Assembly: GCA_964526735.1 (NCBI GenBank)
Contig: CAZGLO010000004.1
Location: forward strand, 6,700-70,699
Source: JAAUSY01 sp964526735
GTDB taxonomy: Bacteria > Chloroflexota > Chloroflexia > Chloroflexales > Chloroflexaceae
Direction: 5' to 3'
DNA: 64,000 bases
Shown: piece after piece, positions 26,784-37,118 of the stretch
Layout of the letters: each line of letters begins with the position of its first letter
Numbering within the stretch: the stretch's first letter is position 1
The notes under the pieces: generated by a model
What the model was told of the DNA's origin: nothing
Database searches by the model: none
Seen by the model: only the letters and a program-made list of their open reading frames with translations
Translations under genes and position numbers: made by a program

Positions 26784-29700
26784 ATGCTCACTTCAGGTAG
26801 CGTTCTGCAACATCGCTACGAAATTCTTGCGGTGCTTGGCCACGGCGATTTGAGTACCGTGTATCAAGCGCACGACCGTCGGCTCAACAAACAGGTTGCT
26901 GTCAAAGAGATTTTTCACGACGACCCCGATTTCCTGCGTCAATTTGAGCGGGAAGCGCAGATCTTGGCGCGCCTTGATCACCCCGCGCTCCCGGACGTGA
27001 CCGACTCCTTCACGGAAGAGGGTACCTATTACATTGTCACCAAGTATATTGATGGCGAGACGCTTGACGACTACCTCGACCGCCAACCAGAGCGCTGCAT
27101 CAATGAGAATGAGGCCATTCGGATCGTCCGCCCCGTCCTCGACGCGCTTGAATATCTCCACAGCCAACAGCCGCCCATCATCCACCGCGATATCAAGCCC
27201 AGCAACATTCGCATTGCGCCCAATGGCAAGGTCTACCTGGTCAATTTTGCCTTCCCCAAGGCCTACGACCCCAATATGAAGATCTCGATTGGCGAACGCG
27301 GCTTAACACCCGGCTTTGCGCCACTTGAGCAGTATGGGCGGGGCACAACCGACCATCGCTCTGACTTCTATGCCTTGGGAGCAACGCTTTATATGATGCT
27401 CAGCGGCGTAAGAACCTTACCCGAAGCGCCAGACCGCATGCGTCAAGACCCACTCCTCCCCCTCCGGCAGCACAACCCCGCCGTCTCGCAGCGCATAGAG
27501 CGCATTATTTCGCGAATGATGGCGCTCTGGCCCGAAGACCGCTATCCTGATGTGGGGGCGCTTCGGCAGGCCCTCACCGGCTCGCAGACAGGAGCACGCT
27601 CCTTCTCATTCAGCCAAATCCTCTCTGCGCTGCATATCCCCAAACATATCCCTCATCTATGGATAGCTATAGCGGTGTCAATTGTCTTTTTCCTTGTTGG
27701 GGGAGGGGCGTTGCTGGCCTTCCGAGACGAAACGCCAGATGATACGCCCCAATCAGAGAATGTCGATGTAACGCTTGGTGATGCAAATGCATTTTTGACC
27801 GCCATGCCCGGCACCCCAATCGCGGGAGAGGTGGCAACGACCGTTGAAGGGGCCGATGGAACAACAACGTCCGCAATAACATCCGCAAAAACGACCATCA
27901 CAGGCGATCTCCCTCCAACAGAAACGATCACAGAAACAAACACTGCTCCCAATGCGGCAGGTGCGTCCGAAGGGGACGCGGTTGAGGAGACCGCCACGCC
28001 CACACCCGCAGGCCCACTTGGGAGGATTGCATTTGTCTCTGAGCGCGGTGGCGACCGCGATATTTACGTTGCGAATGCGGATGGAAGCGATCTCACCAAC
28101 ATAAGCGACGATAATGGCGATAATAATGACCCGGCGGATGATTGGTACCCCTCGTGGTCGCCCGACGGCACGCAAATCGCCTTTTTCGTGGGGTCATTCC
28201 AAGATGCCGATATCTACACCGTCAATGCGGATGGCTCCGGGCGCACGCAGCTGACCAATAGCGGCGCGACAGAAGGCGTGCCTGCGCTTGCACCGGCGTG
28301 GTCTCCCGATGGCGAGAAGATTGTTTTTCAGCTTGGCAGCCAGCAAGACGCTGAAATCTACGTGATGAACGCCGACGGTTCGGAGCGGACGCGGCTGACC
28401 AATAACGATGTGAGCGATGAAGACCCAACATGGTCACCCGACGGCACGCAAATTGCCTTCTACTCCTATCGAGCGGGCAATGCCGATATCTATGCAATGA
28501 ATGCCGACGGCAGTGGCGAGACGCGGCTCACAACCAGCAACGCCGATGATGCCCACCCAACGTGGTCGCCCGACGGTACGCAAATCGCCTTCTACTCCCT
28601 CCGCGACGGCAACCGCGAAATCTATGTGATGAACGCCGACGGCAGTGAACAGACGCGGCTCACGACCAACGACGCCGATGATACTCACCCGACGTGGTCG
28701 CCTGATGGCCGCTATCTTGCGTTTGTCTCGTCGCGGGATGGCAACCAAGATATCTACCTGATGCGCGCCGATGGCAGTGAACAAACGCGGCTCACAACCA
28801 ACGACGCCGATGAGTTCTACCCCGCCTGGTACTCGCAAGCCCTTCCCGCGCCGCAGCCGACGGAGGAAAGGCCTACCATCCCTGCGACCTCCTCCGCAAC
28901 TCCCGCCGCCGCCGAAGAAGAACCAACCGCGTCGGAAGTACCAGAAGCGTTGCCGACAGAGACGTTCACTCCTATCCCCTCTCCCACATTGGCCGCGATA
29001 GAGCGCTCGCAGGAGGTGGGGAAGATTGCGTTTGTCTCGGAGCGGGATGGCAATGCCGATATCTATACGATGAACGCCGACGGCTCTGAGCCGACCAACA
29101 TCACGAATAACAAAGCCTCTGACTGGTCGCCGTCGTGGTCGCCAGATGGCCAACGCATCGTCTTCCATTCGGGTATTTTCCAGAACACTGAGCTGTATGC
29201 CATCAATGCGGACGGCTCCGACCGCAACCGGCTCACCACCAACCTGGTCAGCGAAGATATCTCGTCATTGGCACCGTCGTGGTCTCCCGACGGTGGCCGC
29301 ATCGCATTCCAGTTTGGCGATCAGGACGACGCCGAAATCTATGTCATGAGCGTGGAGAAGGGCACCCGCACCCGCCTCACGACCAACAACGGCAGCGATG
29401 AAGCACCCGCGTGGTCGCCTGACGGGCGGTTTTTGGCATTCCACTCCTACCGCGATGGCAGTGCTGAAATCTATGCGATGAACGCCGACGGCTCAAAGCA
29501 GACGCGGCTCACGACTAGCGGCGGTAAAGCACCCTCGTGGTCGCCTGATGGCAGCCAAATCGCCTTTTTCTCCTTCCGCGACGGCAATAGTGAGATCTAC
29601 GTGATGAACACCGACGGCTCAAAGCAGATGCGGCTGACTAGCAATGAGGCGAGTGATGAGTCGCCTTGTTGGTCGCCAGATGGCTCAAAGATTGCGTTTG

Positions 29701-30959
29701 TCTCAGATCGCGACGGCAATCGGGAGATCTACGTGATGAACCCCGACGGCACAGGTCAAACCCGTCTCACCACCAATGACACGGATGATTATGCGCCAAG
29801 CTGGGGAACGGCAGACGATGGTGATGGGCAAACAGTGCAGGGGGCAGAGAATGCGCCGGAGGCGGGGGAAACTCCTGACGCGGCGGCGACCGCCGAATCG
29901 ACACCAACCAGCGAAACGACTGATGAGCCTTCGGCGACGCCAATAGACAAGCCTACAGAAAAACCCACGGCAGAACCGACGGCGACGGAAGAACCGACGG
30001 AAGAGCCGACAAACGAGCCAACAGATGAGCCGACACCCACATCCACATCAACGCCCACTGCCACGCCCTCCCCAAAACCGTCGGCAACACCCACAAACAC
30101 GCCAACAAACACCCCTCCCCCCACCCCATCTCCCACGATGCCGCCGCTCAAGGGCAAGATTGCCTTTGTGTCGGAGGAGCGCGGTAATGCAGATATCTAC
30201 GTGGCAAATGCGGATGGCTCTGACCCTATCAACCTGACATCCGACAGCGATGCGGGCGAATGGTATCCCTCGTGGTCGCCTGATGGCAACGAAATTGCCT
30301 TCTTCAGCGGCGAGACCTTCGATACTGCCAAAATCTACACAATAGACAAGGACGGGATGGTTCGTGAGCAGCTATCGGTGAACAATGCGGGCGAAGATGA
30401 TATCCCATTCTGGTCGCCATCGTGGTCGCCCGACGGCACGCAACTCGTCTTTCAGCGGGACAAGGGCGAGGATGCGGAGATTTACACGCTCGACATCGCA
30501 AGCGGAGTACGCACGCGCCTCACCAACAACGATGCGAGCGATGAAGATCCGGTGTGGTCGCCCGATGGCAGCCAAATCGCCTTTTTCTCCAACCGCACCG
30601 GCCTTCCGCAGGTCTATATTATGGACGCGGACGGGTCTGGCCAAGAGCTGCTGACCAAGCAGGATGGCAGGGCACCCGCGTGGTCGCCCGATGGCAGCCA
30701 AATCGCCTTTTTCTCCTACCACTACGGCGATGCTGATATCTTTGTGATAAACAGCGACGGTACGGGTATGCAGAAGTTGACGGAGGATAAAGCAGATGAT
30801 ACCTACCCCAAATGGTCGCCGGACGGGAAATATATTATCTTTGTTTCCGAGCGTGATGGCAATCAAGAACTTTACCTGATGAATGCCGACGGCAGTGGCA
30901 AAAGACGTTTGACAGAAAACGAGGTTGATGATTATTATCCGGCGTGGTCTCCAGAATAA
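26784..30959 (+). CDS. Membrane Ser/Thr kinase-like receptor with three extracellular TolB-type propellers; DFG motif altered
   Basis: 1391 residues from ATG 26784 (GAGGA site 7 nt upstream). Residues 8-270 form a Hanks-type kinase fold: Gly loop LGHGDLSTVYQAHD, VAVKEI with the ATP Lys, and HRDIKPSNI with the catalytic Asp. The Mg-binding DFG is replaced by NFA (Asn154) in YLVNFAFPKAYD, so activity is doubtful. APLEQYG replaces APE. A membrane helix lies at ~292-312. The exterior has three groups of six PD40/TolB beta-propeller repeats (~413-685, 746-1010, 1124-1391), each with IAFxSxRDGNxEIYxMNADGS and WSPDG cores, joined by Pro/Thr/Glu linkers. It is probably a ligand-sensing receptor, perhaps signalling without catalysis. 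Confidence 0.88.
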   Translation: MLTSGSVLQHRYEILAVLGHGDLSTVYQAHDRRLNKQVAVKEIFHDDPDFLRQFEREAQILARLDHPALPDVTDSFTEEGTYYIVTKYIDGETLDDYLDRQPERCINENEAIRIVRPVLDALEYLHSQQPPIIHRDIKPSNIRIAPNGKVYLVNFAFPKAYDPNMKISIGERGLTPGFAPLEQYGRGTTDHRSDFYALGATLYMMLSGVRTLPEAPDRMRQDPLLPLRQHNPAVSQRIERIISRMMALWPEDRYPDVGALRQALTGSQTGARSFSFSQILSALHIPKHIPHLWIAIAVSIVFFLVGGGALLAFRDETPDDTPQSENVDVTLGDANAFLTAMPGTPIAGEVATTVEGADGTTTSAITSAKTTITGDLPPTETITETNTAPNAAGASEGDAVEETATPTPAGPLGRIAFVSERGGDRDIYVANADGSDLTNISDDNGDNNDPADDWYPSWSPDGTQIAFFVGSFQDADIYTVNADGSGRTQLTNSGATEGVPALAPAWSPDGEKIVFQLGSQQDAEIYVMNADGSERTRLTNNDVSDEDPTWSPDGTQIAFYSYRAGNADIYAMNADGSGETRLTTSNADDAHPTWSPDGTQIAFYSLRDGNREIYVMNADGSEQTRLTTNDADDTHPTWSPDGRYLAFVSSRDGNQDIYLMRADGSEQTRLTTNDADEFYPAWYSQALPAPQPTEERPTIPATSSATPAAAEEEPTASEVPEALPTETFTPIPSPTLAAIERSQEVGKIAFVSERDGNADIYTMNADGSEPTNITNNKASDWSPSWSPDGQRIVFHSGIFQNTELYAINADGSDRNRLTTNLVSEDISSLAPSWSPDGGRIAFQFGDQDDAEIYVMSVEKGTRTRLTTNNGSDEAPAWSPDGRFLAFHSYRDGSAEIYAMNADGSKQTRLTTSGGKAPSWSPDGSQIAFFSFRDGNSEIYVMNTDGSKQMRLTSNEASDESPCWSPDGSKIAFVSDRDGNREIYVMNPDGTGQTRLTTNDTDDYAPSWGTADDGDGQTVQGAENAPEAGETPDAAATAESTPTSETTDEPSATPIDKPTEKPTAEPTATEEPTEEPTNEPTDEPTPTSTSTPTATPSPKPSATPTNTPTNTPPPTPSPTMPPLKGKIAFVSEERGNADIYVANADGSDPINLTSDSDAGEWYPSWSPDGNEIAFFSGETFDTAKIYTIDKDGMVREQLSVNNAGEDDIPFWSPSWSPDGTQLVFQRDKGEDAEIYTLDIASGVRTRLTNNDASDEDPVWSPDGSQIAFFSNRTGLPQVYIMDADGSGQELLTKQDGRAPAWSPDGSQIAFFSYHYGDADIFVINSDGTGMQKLTEDKADDTYPKWSPDGKYIIFVSERDGNQELYLMNADGSGKRRLTENEVDDYYPAWSPE

Positions 30960-30989
30960 CTGCATATCTCTTAAAGATTGCGCTATAAT
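30960..30989 (+). promoter_or_regulatory. Promoter for the HEAT-repeat gene
   Basis: TATAAT at 30984-30989 with a CTGCAT -35-like element 18 nt upstream, right after the kinase stop codon. Transcription would start near 30996, about 95 nt before the start codon. Confidence 0.5.
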
Positions 30990-31090
30990 GGAGTGCTGAA
31001 CAATATCAAGAAAGACCACAGAGAGACCAGAAGATATCAATTATAGACACCAGCAGATACCAGAAGACATAGCGAAGGATGAGAACGCTC

Positions 31091-34048
31091 ATGGCAGTAT
31101 TTCAAGGGCTATTTCAGCCGCCGAATATTGAGCAACTCCGCGCCAAGGGGGATATTCCCGCGATTATCAAGGCGCTATCGTATAAAAAAGATGAGTTTGT
31201 CCGCCTTGATGCCGTGCGGGCATTGGCAGCACTGCACGACCCGCAGCTATTTGAGCCACTCGTCTCGGCGTTGCAGGATGAGCGGTGGCGGGTGCGCATC
31301 GCCGCGGTGGAGGCGTTGGGCGAATTGGGCGACCCGCGCGCCATTGACCCGCTCACCGTGATGCTCTACCACGACGAATATGCACGTCGGTCGGTGGTGG
31401 AGGCGTTTGGGCAGATAGGCGACCCGCGCGCCATTGACCCGCTCCTCGACGCGCTTGGCGACCGGACATTGCACAAAGATGTTTCACAGGCATTGGCGCG
31501 TATTGGCTCCCCCGCGGTAGATTCGTTAGTAGCGTTGCTCTCCGACCGCAACCCGACCGCCCGCGAAATCGCCATCAAGACGCTGATCGAGATAGGCGAT
31601 CCAAGCGCGGTAGATGCCATCATTGAGCGGCTCAACGACACCCGCAAGAGCATTCAAGGGTTGGCCGCCACGGCGCTTGAGGCCATTGGTGAGCCTGCGA
31701 TTGAACCTCTTATCCAGACGCTTCACGACCCTGACGATGATAAACGGGCGGGTGCGGCTGCCGTCCTGCGCAAGATAGGCGGTGCGCGGGTGGTTGACCT
31801 GATGCGAGAGCACATGTTTGACCCCGATACCCGCGTACGCGAGGCGTGTGTGTGGGTGATAGGCGATGCGAAGGATGAACGTGCCATTGAGCCGCTGATT
31901 GGTTGTTTGGTCGATTATATGGAGGTGGTGCGCTATGCCGCAAGCGTGGCATTGGTCAAGATGGGCGAACCAACCATCCCCGCCCTCCTTGACGCACTCC
32001 AATCGGACGACCATGCCCTGCGCAAGGCGGCTGCGACTATCCTTGACCGTGTGGGCTGGACGCCCGGGCATGATACGGCAGGTGCGGCCTATTGGATTGT
32101 ACGGGAGGAATGGGAATGGTGCCGCGAGATTGGCGAGCCTGCGGTTGAGCCGCTGCTGGTAGCATTGGCGAACGACTATGATGATCCAGATGTGCGGGTG
32201 GCCATCATTGAGACGCTTGGCGAATTGGGCGACCCGCGGGCGGTTGAGCAACTTACAGACCTCCTCATGGATGATTTCGTCAATGTGTGTTTGGCCGCCG
32301 CAGAAGCATTAGGCTCGATTGGCGACCCGGCTGCCGTCCCAGCACTCATCCGCGCCCTCTCCGACGAATATGAGGCGGTCTGTATGGCCGCGGCGGAGTC
32401 GTTAGGCGCGATTGGCGATGAACGTGCGGTTGTCCCGCTCATCTCCATCTTGGCAGACCAAGAGCTATTTTGGGTGGCAGACCGTGCGTTGGTGAATATC
32501 GGCACTCCAGCCATCGCCCCGCTGCTTGAGGTCTTCACCAGCCACACCAATGAAACACTACGGCATTCGGCGGCACGGACACTTGGCCATCTTGAGGCCG
32601 ATCAAGCCGTCGGCGCGCTCATCGAAGCGCTTGAAGACCCCTCCGAGATGGTACGTTGGGCATCGGTCAGCGCATTGGGGACGATTAAGAATCCTTCCGC
32701 GGCTGGCCCACTTGTGCGGATGCTTGTCTACCAAGATGTCCACTGGATGACCACCAAAGCCTTGCGGCGCATTGGTGCCCCCGCAATTGAGCCATTGGTG
32801 GGGGCGCTCAAGCACGAACTTGCCCCTGTCCGGCGGTCGGCAGCGTTGGTGCTTGGCTCTATCGCCGACAGGTGGGTGGTAGGCAGAATGCTCCCTTCGC
32901 TCAAAGACCCGGATGAGCGGGTGCGAGAGGCCGTCGCCAAAGCATTGGGCAATATCGCCGATGAGCGCGCCGCAGAACCATTGGCCGAATCGTTGATGGA
33001 TCCCGCGTGGCGAGTGCGACGGGCAGCCGCCGGTGCGCTTGACGACCTGGGCATCTACCCCGACAACAGCGAAATGGGAGCGCTCTACTGGATTGCCAAG
33101 CGCGAATGGCCTGAATGTGTCAAGATTGGGGGGCCTGCCCTCGTCCCGCTGATTGTCACAATGCAACATGGCGATGACTTCGCACGGGAAGGGGCCGCGT
33201 GGGCATTGGGCAAGATGCGCGACCCACGGGTGATTGAGCCGCTCACCAAAGCGATGCACGACCAGAATGAGGAAGTGCGTCACACTGCCGCCACCGCGCT
33301 TGGACGCATCGGCAGTGCAGAGGCGGTGCCCTACCTTAATGAGGCGCTCAAAGACCCGCAACGTATCGTGCGGCGTTCAGCCATCTATGCAATGATTAAT
33401 ATTGGGCCTGCGGCAATTGAGCCACTTTCCTCCGTTCTTGAAGAGAAAGACGAAGAGCTGCGAGATGCTGTCATCACGGCTATCGGCAAGATGGGCAGCC
33501 GTGCGACGCCCCACATCCTTCCCTACCTGCAACACCGTACCTCGTTTGTGCGCGCAGCCGCGGTGGAGGCGCTAGGCAGGATTGGTGATAAGCGGGCCGC
33601 TTCCTACCTCACCGATATGCTCACCGATAGCAGCAATGAAGTGCGCATTCTTGCGGCACATGCACTAGGCGAGATTCGCAATGAGGAGGCGATTGACTCG
33701 TTGGTTGCCGCGATTAAGTATGCCGATACCGATATGCAAATCGTGACGGCAACCGCACTCGAAAAGCTCGGATGGGTGCCAGACCGTAGTTCGGCGGGCG
33801 CAGCCTACTGGATGGCTAAGGGCGAATGGGAACGGTGTGCCAAGATGGGCGAGGCGGCGGTTGAGCCACTCATCCGCGCGCTCAAACACCGCAACAAAAA
33901 CCTCCGGCAGGTGGCGGCTGAGACCCTTGGCAAGCTCTACCGCAGCCGCAAACTCGACCCCATCTACAAGCAGCGTGTGCTGGATGCGCTTGAGGATATT
34001 ACCGATCCATTCGTCGATGAGACGCTTGAACTCCTCTATGAAGAATAG
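31091..34048 (+). CDS. HEAT-repeat (PBS-lyase-like) scaffold protein
   Basis: 985 residues; I prefer ATG 31091 because the ATG at 31079 overlaps the AAGGA ribosome site. Almost the whole protein is HEAT repeats of ~31 residues with cores such as VRIAAVEALGELGDPRAIDPL. Three larger segments share an insert of the type GW-P-G-AYW-EWxxC-xxxG-A-EPL (near residues 330, 650 and 900), showing triplication of a ~290-residue block. No catalytic domain, signal peptide or membrane helix. Such solenoids serve as scaffolds or lyase-like partners. It follows the propeller kinase with its own promoter; a link with that receptor is only positional. Confidence 0.88.
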   Translation: MAVFQGLFQPPNIEQLRAKGDIPAIIKALSYKKDEFVRLDAVRALAALHDPQLFEPLVSALQDERWRVRIAAVEALGELGDPRAIDPLTVMLYHDEYARRSVVEAFGQIGDPRAIDPLLDALGDRTLHKDVSQALARIGSPAVDSLVALLSDRNPTAREIAIKTLIEIGDPSAVDAIIERLNDTRKSIQGLAATALEAIGEPAIEPLIQTLHDPDDDKRAGAAAVLRKIGGARVVDLMREHMFDPDTRVREACVWVIGDAKDERAIEPLIGCLVDYMEVVRYAASVALVKMGEPTIPALLDALQSDDHALRKAAATILDRVGWTPGHDTAGAAYWIVREEWEWCREIGEPAVEPLLVALANDYDDPDVRVAIIETLGELGDPRAVEQLTDLLMDDFVNVCLAAAEALGSIGDPAAVPALIRALSDEYEAVCMAAAESLGAIGDERAVVPLISILADQELFWVADRALVNIGTPAIAPLLEVFTSHTNETLRHSAARTLGHLEADQAVGALIEALEDPSEMVRWASVSALGTIKNPSAAGPLVRMLVYQDVHWMTTKALRRIGAPAIEPLVGALKHELAPVRRSAALVLGSIADRWVVGRMLPSLKDPDERVREAVAKALGNIADERAAEPLAESLMDPAWRVRRAAAGALDDLGIYPDNSEMGALYWIAKREWPECVKIGGPALVPLIVTMQHGDDFAREGAAWALGKMRDPRVIEPLTKAMHDQNEEVRHTAATALGRIGSAEAVPYLNEALKDPQRIVRRSAIYAMINIGPAAIEPLSSVLEEKDEELRDAVITAIGKMGSRATPHILPYLQHRTSFVRAAAVEALGRIGDKRAASYLTDMLTDSSNEVRILAAHALGEIRNEEAIDSLVAAIKYADTDMQIVTATALEKLGWVPDRSSAGAAYWMAKGEWERCAKMGEAAVEPLIRALKHRNKNLRQVAAETLGKLYRSRKLDPIYKQRVLDALEDITDPFVDETLELLYEE

Positions 34049-34079
34049 GGGAGAGAATAGCAAAGGTATCAAGGATATT

Positions 34080-34106
34080 GGTATCGAAGGTATCGAAGGT
34101 ATCAAA
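34080..34106 (+). repeat. 9-bp tandem repeat before the secreted hydrolase gene
   Basis: Three copies of GGTATC(G/A)AA in a row, with a fourth GGTATC at 34065. The repeat precedes ATG 34114 and would encode VSKVSKVSK if the TTG at 34078 were used. Confidence 0.8.
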
Positions 34107-34113
34107 GAACGCT

Positions 34114-35970
34114 ATGGGATATCGTCTGCTCAACCCACTCCACCACCTCCCGCACCTCATCCTGCCGTGGGAGACGATCCCGCGGCGGTTGCGCATTGTG
34201 TTGGTGCTCCTGATGGTCTTTCTGCTCTCGTCGGGGGCCGCCTTCCACGCCCCGCATGGGGTCGCCACGACCGCGGAACGGTGGAGTCCTCCTGAGTATC
34301 CGCTGTCGTTGGGCGTCAACAGCCACTTGGCCACGCGCTACACCAACCTTGACACGATGGATATCCCTGCTGAGCAGTTGGAGGAGTTGGGGGTGTCGTG
34401 GGTGCGGGAAGATTTCCATTGGTACCGCGTCCAGCCCACTCCCGATACCTGGGATTGGTCATTCAACGACGGCGCGGTGCGTGAGCTGCTCAACCGCGAT
34501 ATCAATATCCTTGGCGTGATTGGCGGGCCATCCGCGCCGTGGGCGACGCCGGAGCCGGATGACAACGACCACTATGCGTCCTTCCACGCGCCCGACACCG
34601 AGAGCTTTGTGCGGTTTGCGCAGGCCGTGGTCAAGCGGTATCACCGACACATTGACCATTGGGAGATATGGAATGAGCCGGATAACCCCCACTTCTGGAA
34701 GCCAGCACCCGATCCCAAAGCGTATGCCGACCTCTTGATACGGACAAGCGCGGCGATCAAGAAGATAGACCCCGACGCGAATGTCCTCATTGGGGGGTTC
34801 AACCCGTTCGACTGGAAATACATCAACGGGGTGTTGGAGACCGACGGCGCGTGGGAGAGCTTTGATATCCTCGCCATCCACCCCTACGTCGACCCGCATA
34901 GCCCTGAAGATGGCAATATCACGACGGTCGCCGATGTGGTACACGTGCTCTCGTCGCAGTATGGTACCAAGCCGATTTGGGTGACAGAGGTGGGGTGGTC
35001 GAGTGGCCCGGGCGACCACGACCCCCTTGGCATCAACGATGAACACCAGCAGGCACGGTTTTTGCCGCGGGCGATGGTGTTGCTATGGCAGGCGGGGGTT
35101 GAGCGCATCTTCTGGTACACGCTCAAGGACGATTTGGGTAATCCCTATGGCCTTTTTGAGTATGGCGAGGGGCGGGATGACTATAGCCTCCCCAAACCCG
35201 CCTATTACACCTTCCGCACGCTCAACCGCTATGTGCAAGATGCGCGTTTCATCAAGCGGCACGACCTCTTTGACCACCGCACGGTGCTTGATTTTGACCG
35301 CTTTGCATATGACAACTGGCGGCGTCCCGTGCAGCCCAACGGCTCACTGCAGGATAGCGGCGTGGGTACGGCCCGTCTCACCTACCACTTCAGCACCAAG
35401 GGCAATGACTATGTCTCCTTTGAGCGGCGTCATCCTATCGCTTTGGAAGGCACGCCGCACGCCATCGGAGTGTGGGTTTATGGCGATGGTAGTGGCCATA
35501 AGGTCAATGTGTGGCTGCGTGATGCAGAAGGCGAAATGCTGCAATTTACCTTGGGGGTGGTGGGCGCGCCCGGGTGGAAGTTTATTTCCGCCCCCATCGG
35601 CAATTCCGCCTATCCGGGCAACCGTATCGGCGTGGGGGGCAATGGAACGGTGCAATTCCCCGTGACCTTCGAGGCGCTTGTGCTTGACGACCGCGAAGAT
35701 AGCTATACCGGCACTGGCATCGTCTATTTTGATGACTTGACGCTGATTGGTGGCCGCGAGGTGTATGATTTTCAGGTGGAGAAGAATGGCGAGTTGATTG
35801 ACCTGGTATGGTCTCCGCCTGGCCTCATCCGCGCGACGTTGACCGCCACCACCCCCCGCGGTGAGCTGATTACGCACGATGGCGATCAACATCCGCTGAC
35901 GGCGAGTGGTGGTCGTTTCTCCTTTGAGGTTGGGCCAGATATGGTGCTAATACGCCACCTGCAGCAATGA
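34114..35970 (+). CDS. Secreted clan GH-A glycoside hydrolase-like protein
   Basis: 618 residues from ATG 34114. An N-terminal basic segment and hydrophobic helix (RRLRIVLVLLMVFLLSSGAA) look like a signal peptide or anchor. Residues ~70-400 form a TIM-barrel hydrolase: acid/base Glu in HWEIWNEPDNPHFW (~res 188) and nucleophile Glu in IWVTEVGWSSG (~res 292), the arrangement of GH5/GH39/GH30-like enzymes. The C-terminal ~200 residues are beta-rich (YHFSTKGNDYVSFERRHPI, FDDLTLIGG), like a carbohydrate-binding or jelly-roll domain. Substrate not predictable; a cell-surface or external polysaccharide is likely. Confidence 0.82.
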   Translation: MGYRLLNPLHHLPHLILPWETIPRRLRIVLVLLMVFLLSSGAAFHAPHGVATTAERWSPPEYPLSLGVNSHLATRYTNLDTMDIPAEQLEELGVSWVREDFHWYRVQPTPDTWDWSFNDGAVRELLNRDINILGVIGGPSAPWATPEPDDNDHYASFHAPDTESFVRFAQAVVKRYHRHIDHWEIWNEPDNPHFWKPAPDPKAYADLLIRTSAAIKKIDPDANVLIGGFNPFDWKYINGVLETDGAWESFDILAIHPYVDPHSPEDGNITTVADVVHVLSSQYGTKPIWVTEVGWSSGPGDHDPLGINDEHQQARFLPRAMVLLWQAGVERIFWYTLKDDLGNPYGLFEYGEGRDDYSLPKPAYYTFRTLNRYVQDARFIKRHDLFDHRTVLDFDRFAYDNWRRPVQPNGSLQDSGVGTARLTYHFSTKGNDYVSFERRHPIALEGTPHAIGVWVYGDGSGHKVNVWLRDAEGEMLQFTLGVVGAPGWKFISAPIGNSAYPGNRIGVGGNGTVQFPVTFEALVLDDREDSYTGTGIVYFDDLTLIGGREVYDFQVEKNGELIDLVWSPPGLIRATLTATTPRGELITHDGDQHPLTASGGRFSFEVGPDMVLIRHLQQ

Positions 35971-36016
35971 GGAGAGGGCGGAGAGGCAAGATGAGCAACC
36001 ACCATAGCCAAAACCG

Positions 36017-37072
36017 CTATGACTTGTTGATATACCCCTTTGACACCATCAATTCCGCATTGAGGACAGAGCCTCCTGCCGCGCCGCGCACCGTATTGTG
36101 AGACATCGCCACGAGCCGGTAGTCAAGCACGGGGCACGTGCGCACCCGCCCAACAATCGTCGGCATATCGCCGCCTACTCCCCGGTCGCGACGGGGTTGC
36201 GGGCGGTCTGGCTCTTCCCGCACGATGATGGGATGAGGCGGGGCAGAGGGGAGATTTAGCTCTTGCGGCAGCGCTTTGAAGTCGCGCAAAACCTGCACCA
36301 CCTCCTCAAGCGACGCCTTCTGCTGTAGCTCAAACGAGACACACACCGTATGGCCTTCCAACACCGGCACGCGGTTGCACTGCGCAGAGATGGGGAACGA
36401 TTCGGGGGTCACTTCATTATTCTGCAGCTTGCCAAGCATCTTCAGCGGCTCTGCCTCAACCTTCGGCTCTTCCCCGCCAATATACGGGACAACATTGTCA
36501 GTGATATCGTAGGAGGGAACACCAGGGTAGCCTGCCCCAGAGATGGCCTGCATACTCACGACCATCGTCCGCGCAATGCCGAATGTATCAAGCAGCGGGC
36601 GGAAGACCGTCGTGATGGGGGTAGAGGTGCAGTTGGGGTTGGTGATGATAGCCCCATCCCACCCCCGCCGCTTGCGCTGGATATCGATCAGGGCGAGGTG
36701 GTCGGGGTTGACCTCTGGGATGAGCAGCGGCACATCAATATCCATCCGGTGGCTAGAGGCATTTGAGCAGACAATGTGGCCTTTGGAGGCGAGTTGTTCC
36801 TCTATTGGCCCCGCCACGCCACTCGGCAAGGCAGAAAAGACTAACGGTGCATCGATAGGGTCTTCGATATGGCGCACCACCACGTCACGCAGGGAGTCGG
36901 GCATCGCGCCATCGATCACCCAATGGCATGCATCGTGGTAAGGACGGCCCGCGCTCCGTTCACTTGCAGCGAGCGTGGCAATCTCAAACCACGGGTGATT
37001 GTGGAGCAGTTGGACAAACCGTTGCCCTACCGTTCCCGTGGCAGCAAGGATTGCGACTGGTATTTTCGACAT
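36017..37072 (-). CDS. asd: Aspartate-semialdehyde dehydrogenase
   Basis: 351 residues; ATG with GGAAGGA upstream. It makes aspartate semialdehyde from aspartyl phosphate with NADPH, feeding lysine, diaminopimelate, threonine and methionine synthesis. NADP-binding ILAATGTVGQRFVQLL, active-site Cys in NPNCTSTPITT, and the substrate-binding RDRGVGGDMPTIVGRVR segment are visible. Sequence style (NPNCTST, long C-terminal part) is that of the archaeal/fungal-type ASADH. Not in an obvious operon. Confidence 0.95.
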   Translation of the reverse strand: MSKIPVAILAATGTVGQRFVQLLHNHPWFEIATLAASERSAGRPYHDACHWVIDGAMPDSLRDVVVRHIEDPIDAPLVFSALPSGVAGPIEEQLASKGHIVCSNASSHRMDIDVPLLIPEVNPDHLALIDIQRKRRGWDGAIITNPNCTSTPITTVFRPLLDTFGIARTMVVSMQAISGAGYPGVPSYDITDNVVPYIGGEEPKVEAEPLKMLGKLQNNEVTPESFPISAQCNRVPVLEGHTVCVSFELQQKASLEEVVQVLRDFKALPQELNLPSAPPHPIIVREEPDRPQPRRDRGVGGDMPTIVGRVRTCPVLDYRLVAMSHNTVRGAAGGSVLNAELMVSKGYINKS

Positions 37073-37118
37073 TCCTATTCCTTCCTTGTTTATTGCGTTT
37101 CGATATGGATTGATGCGC

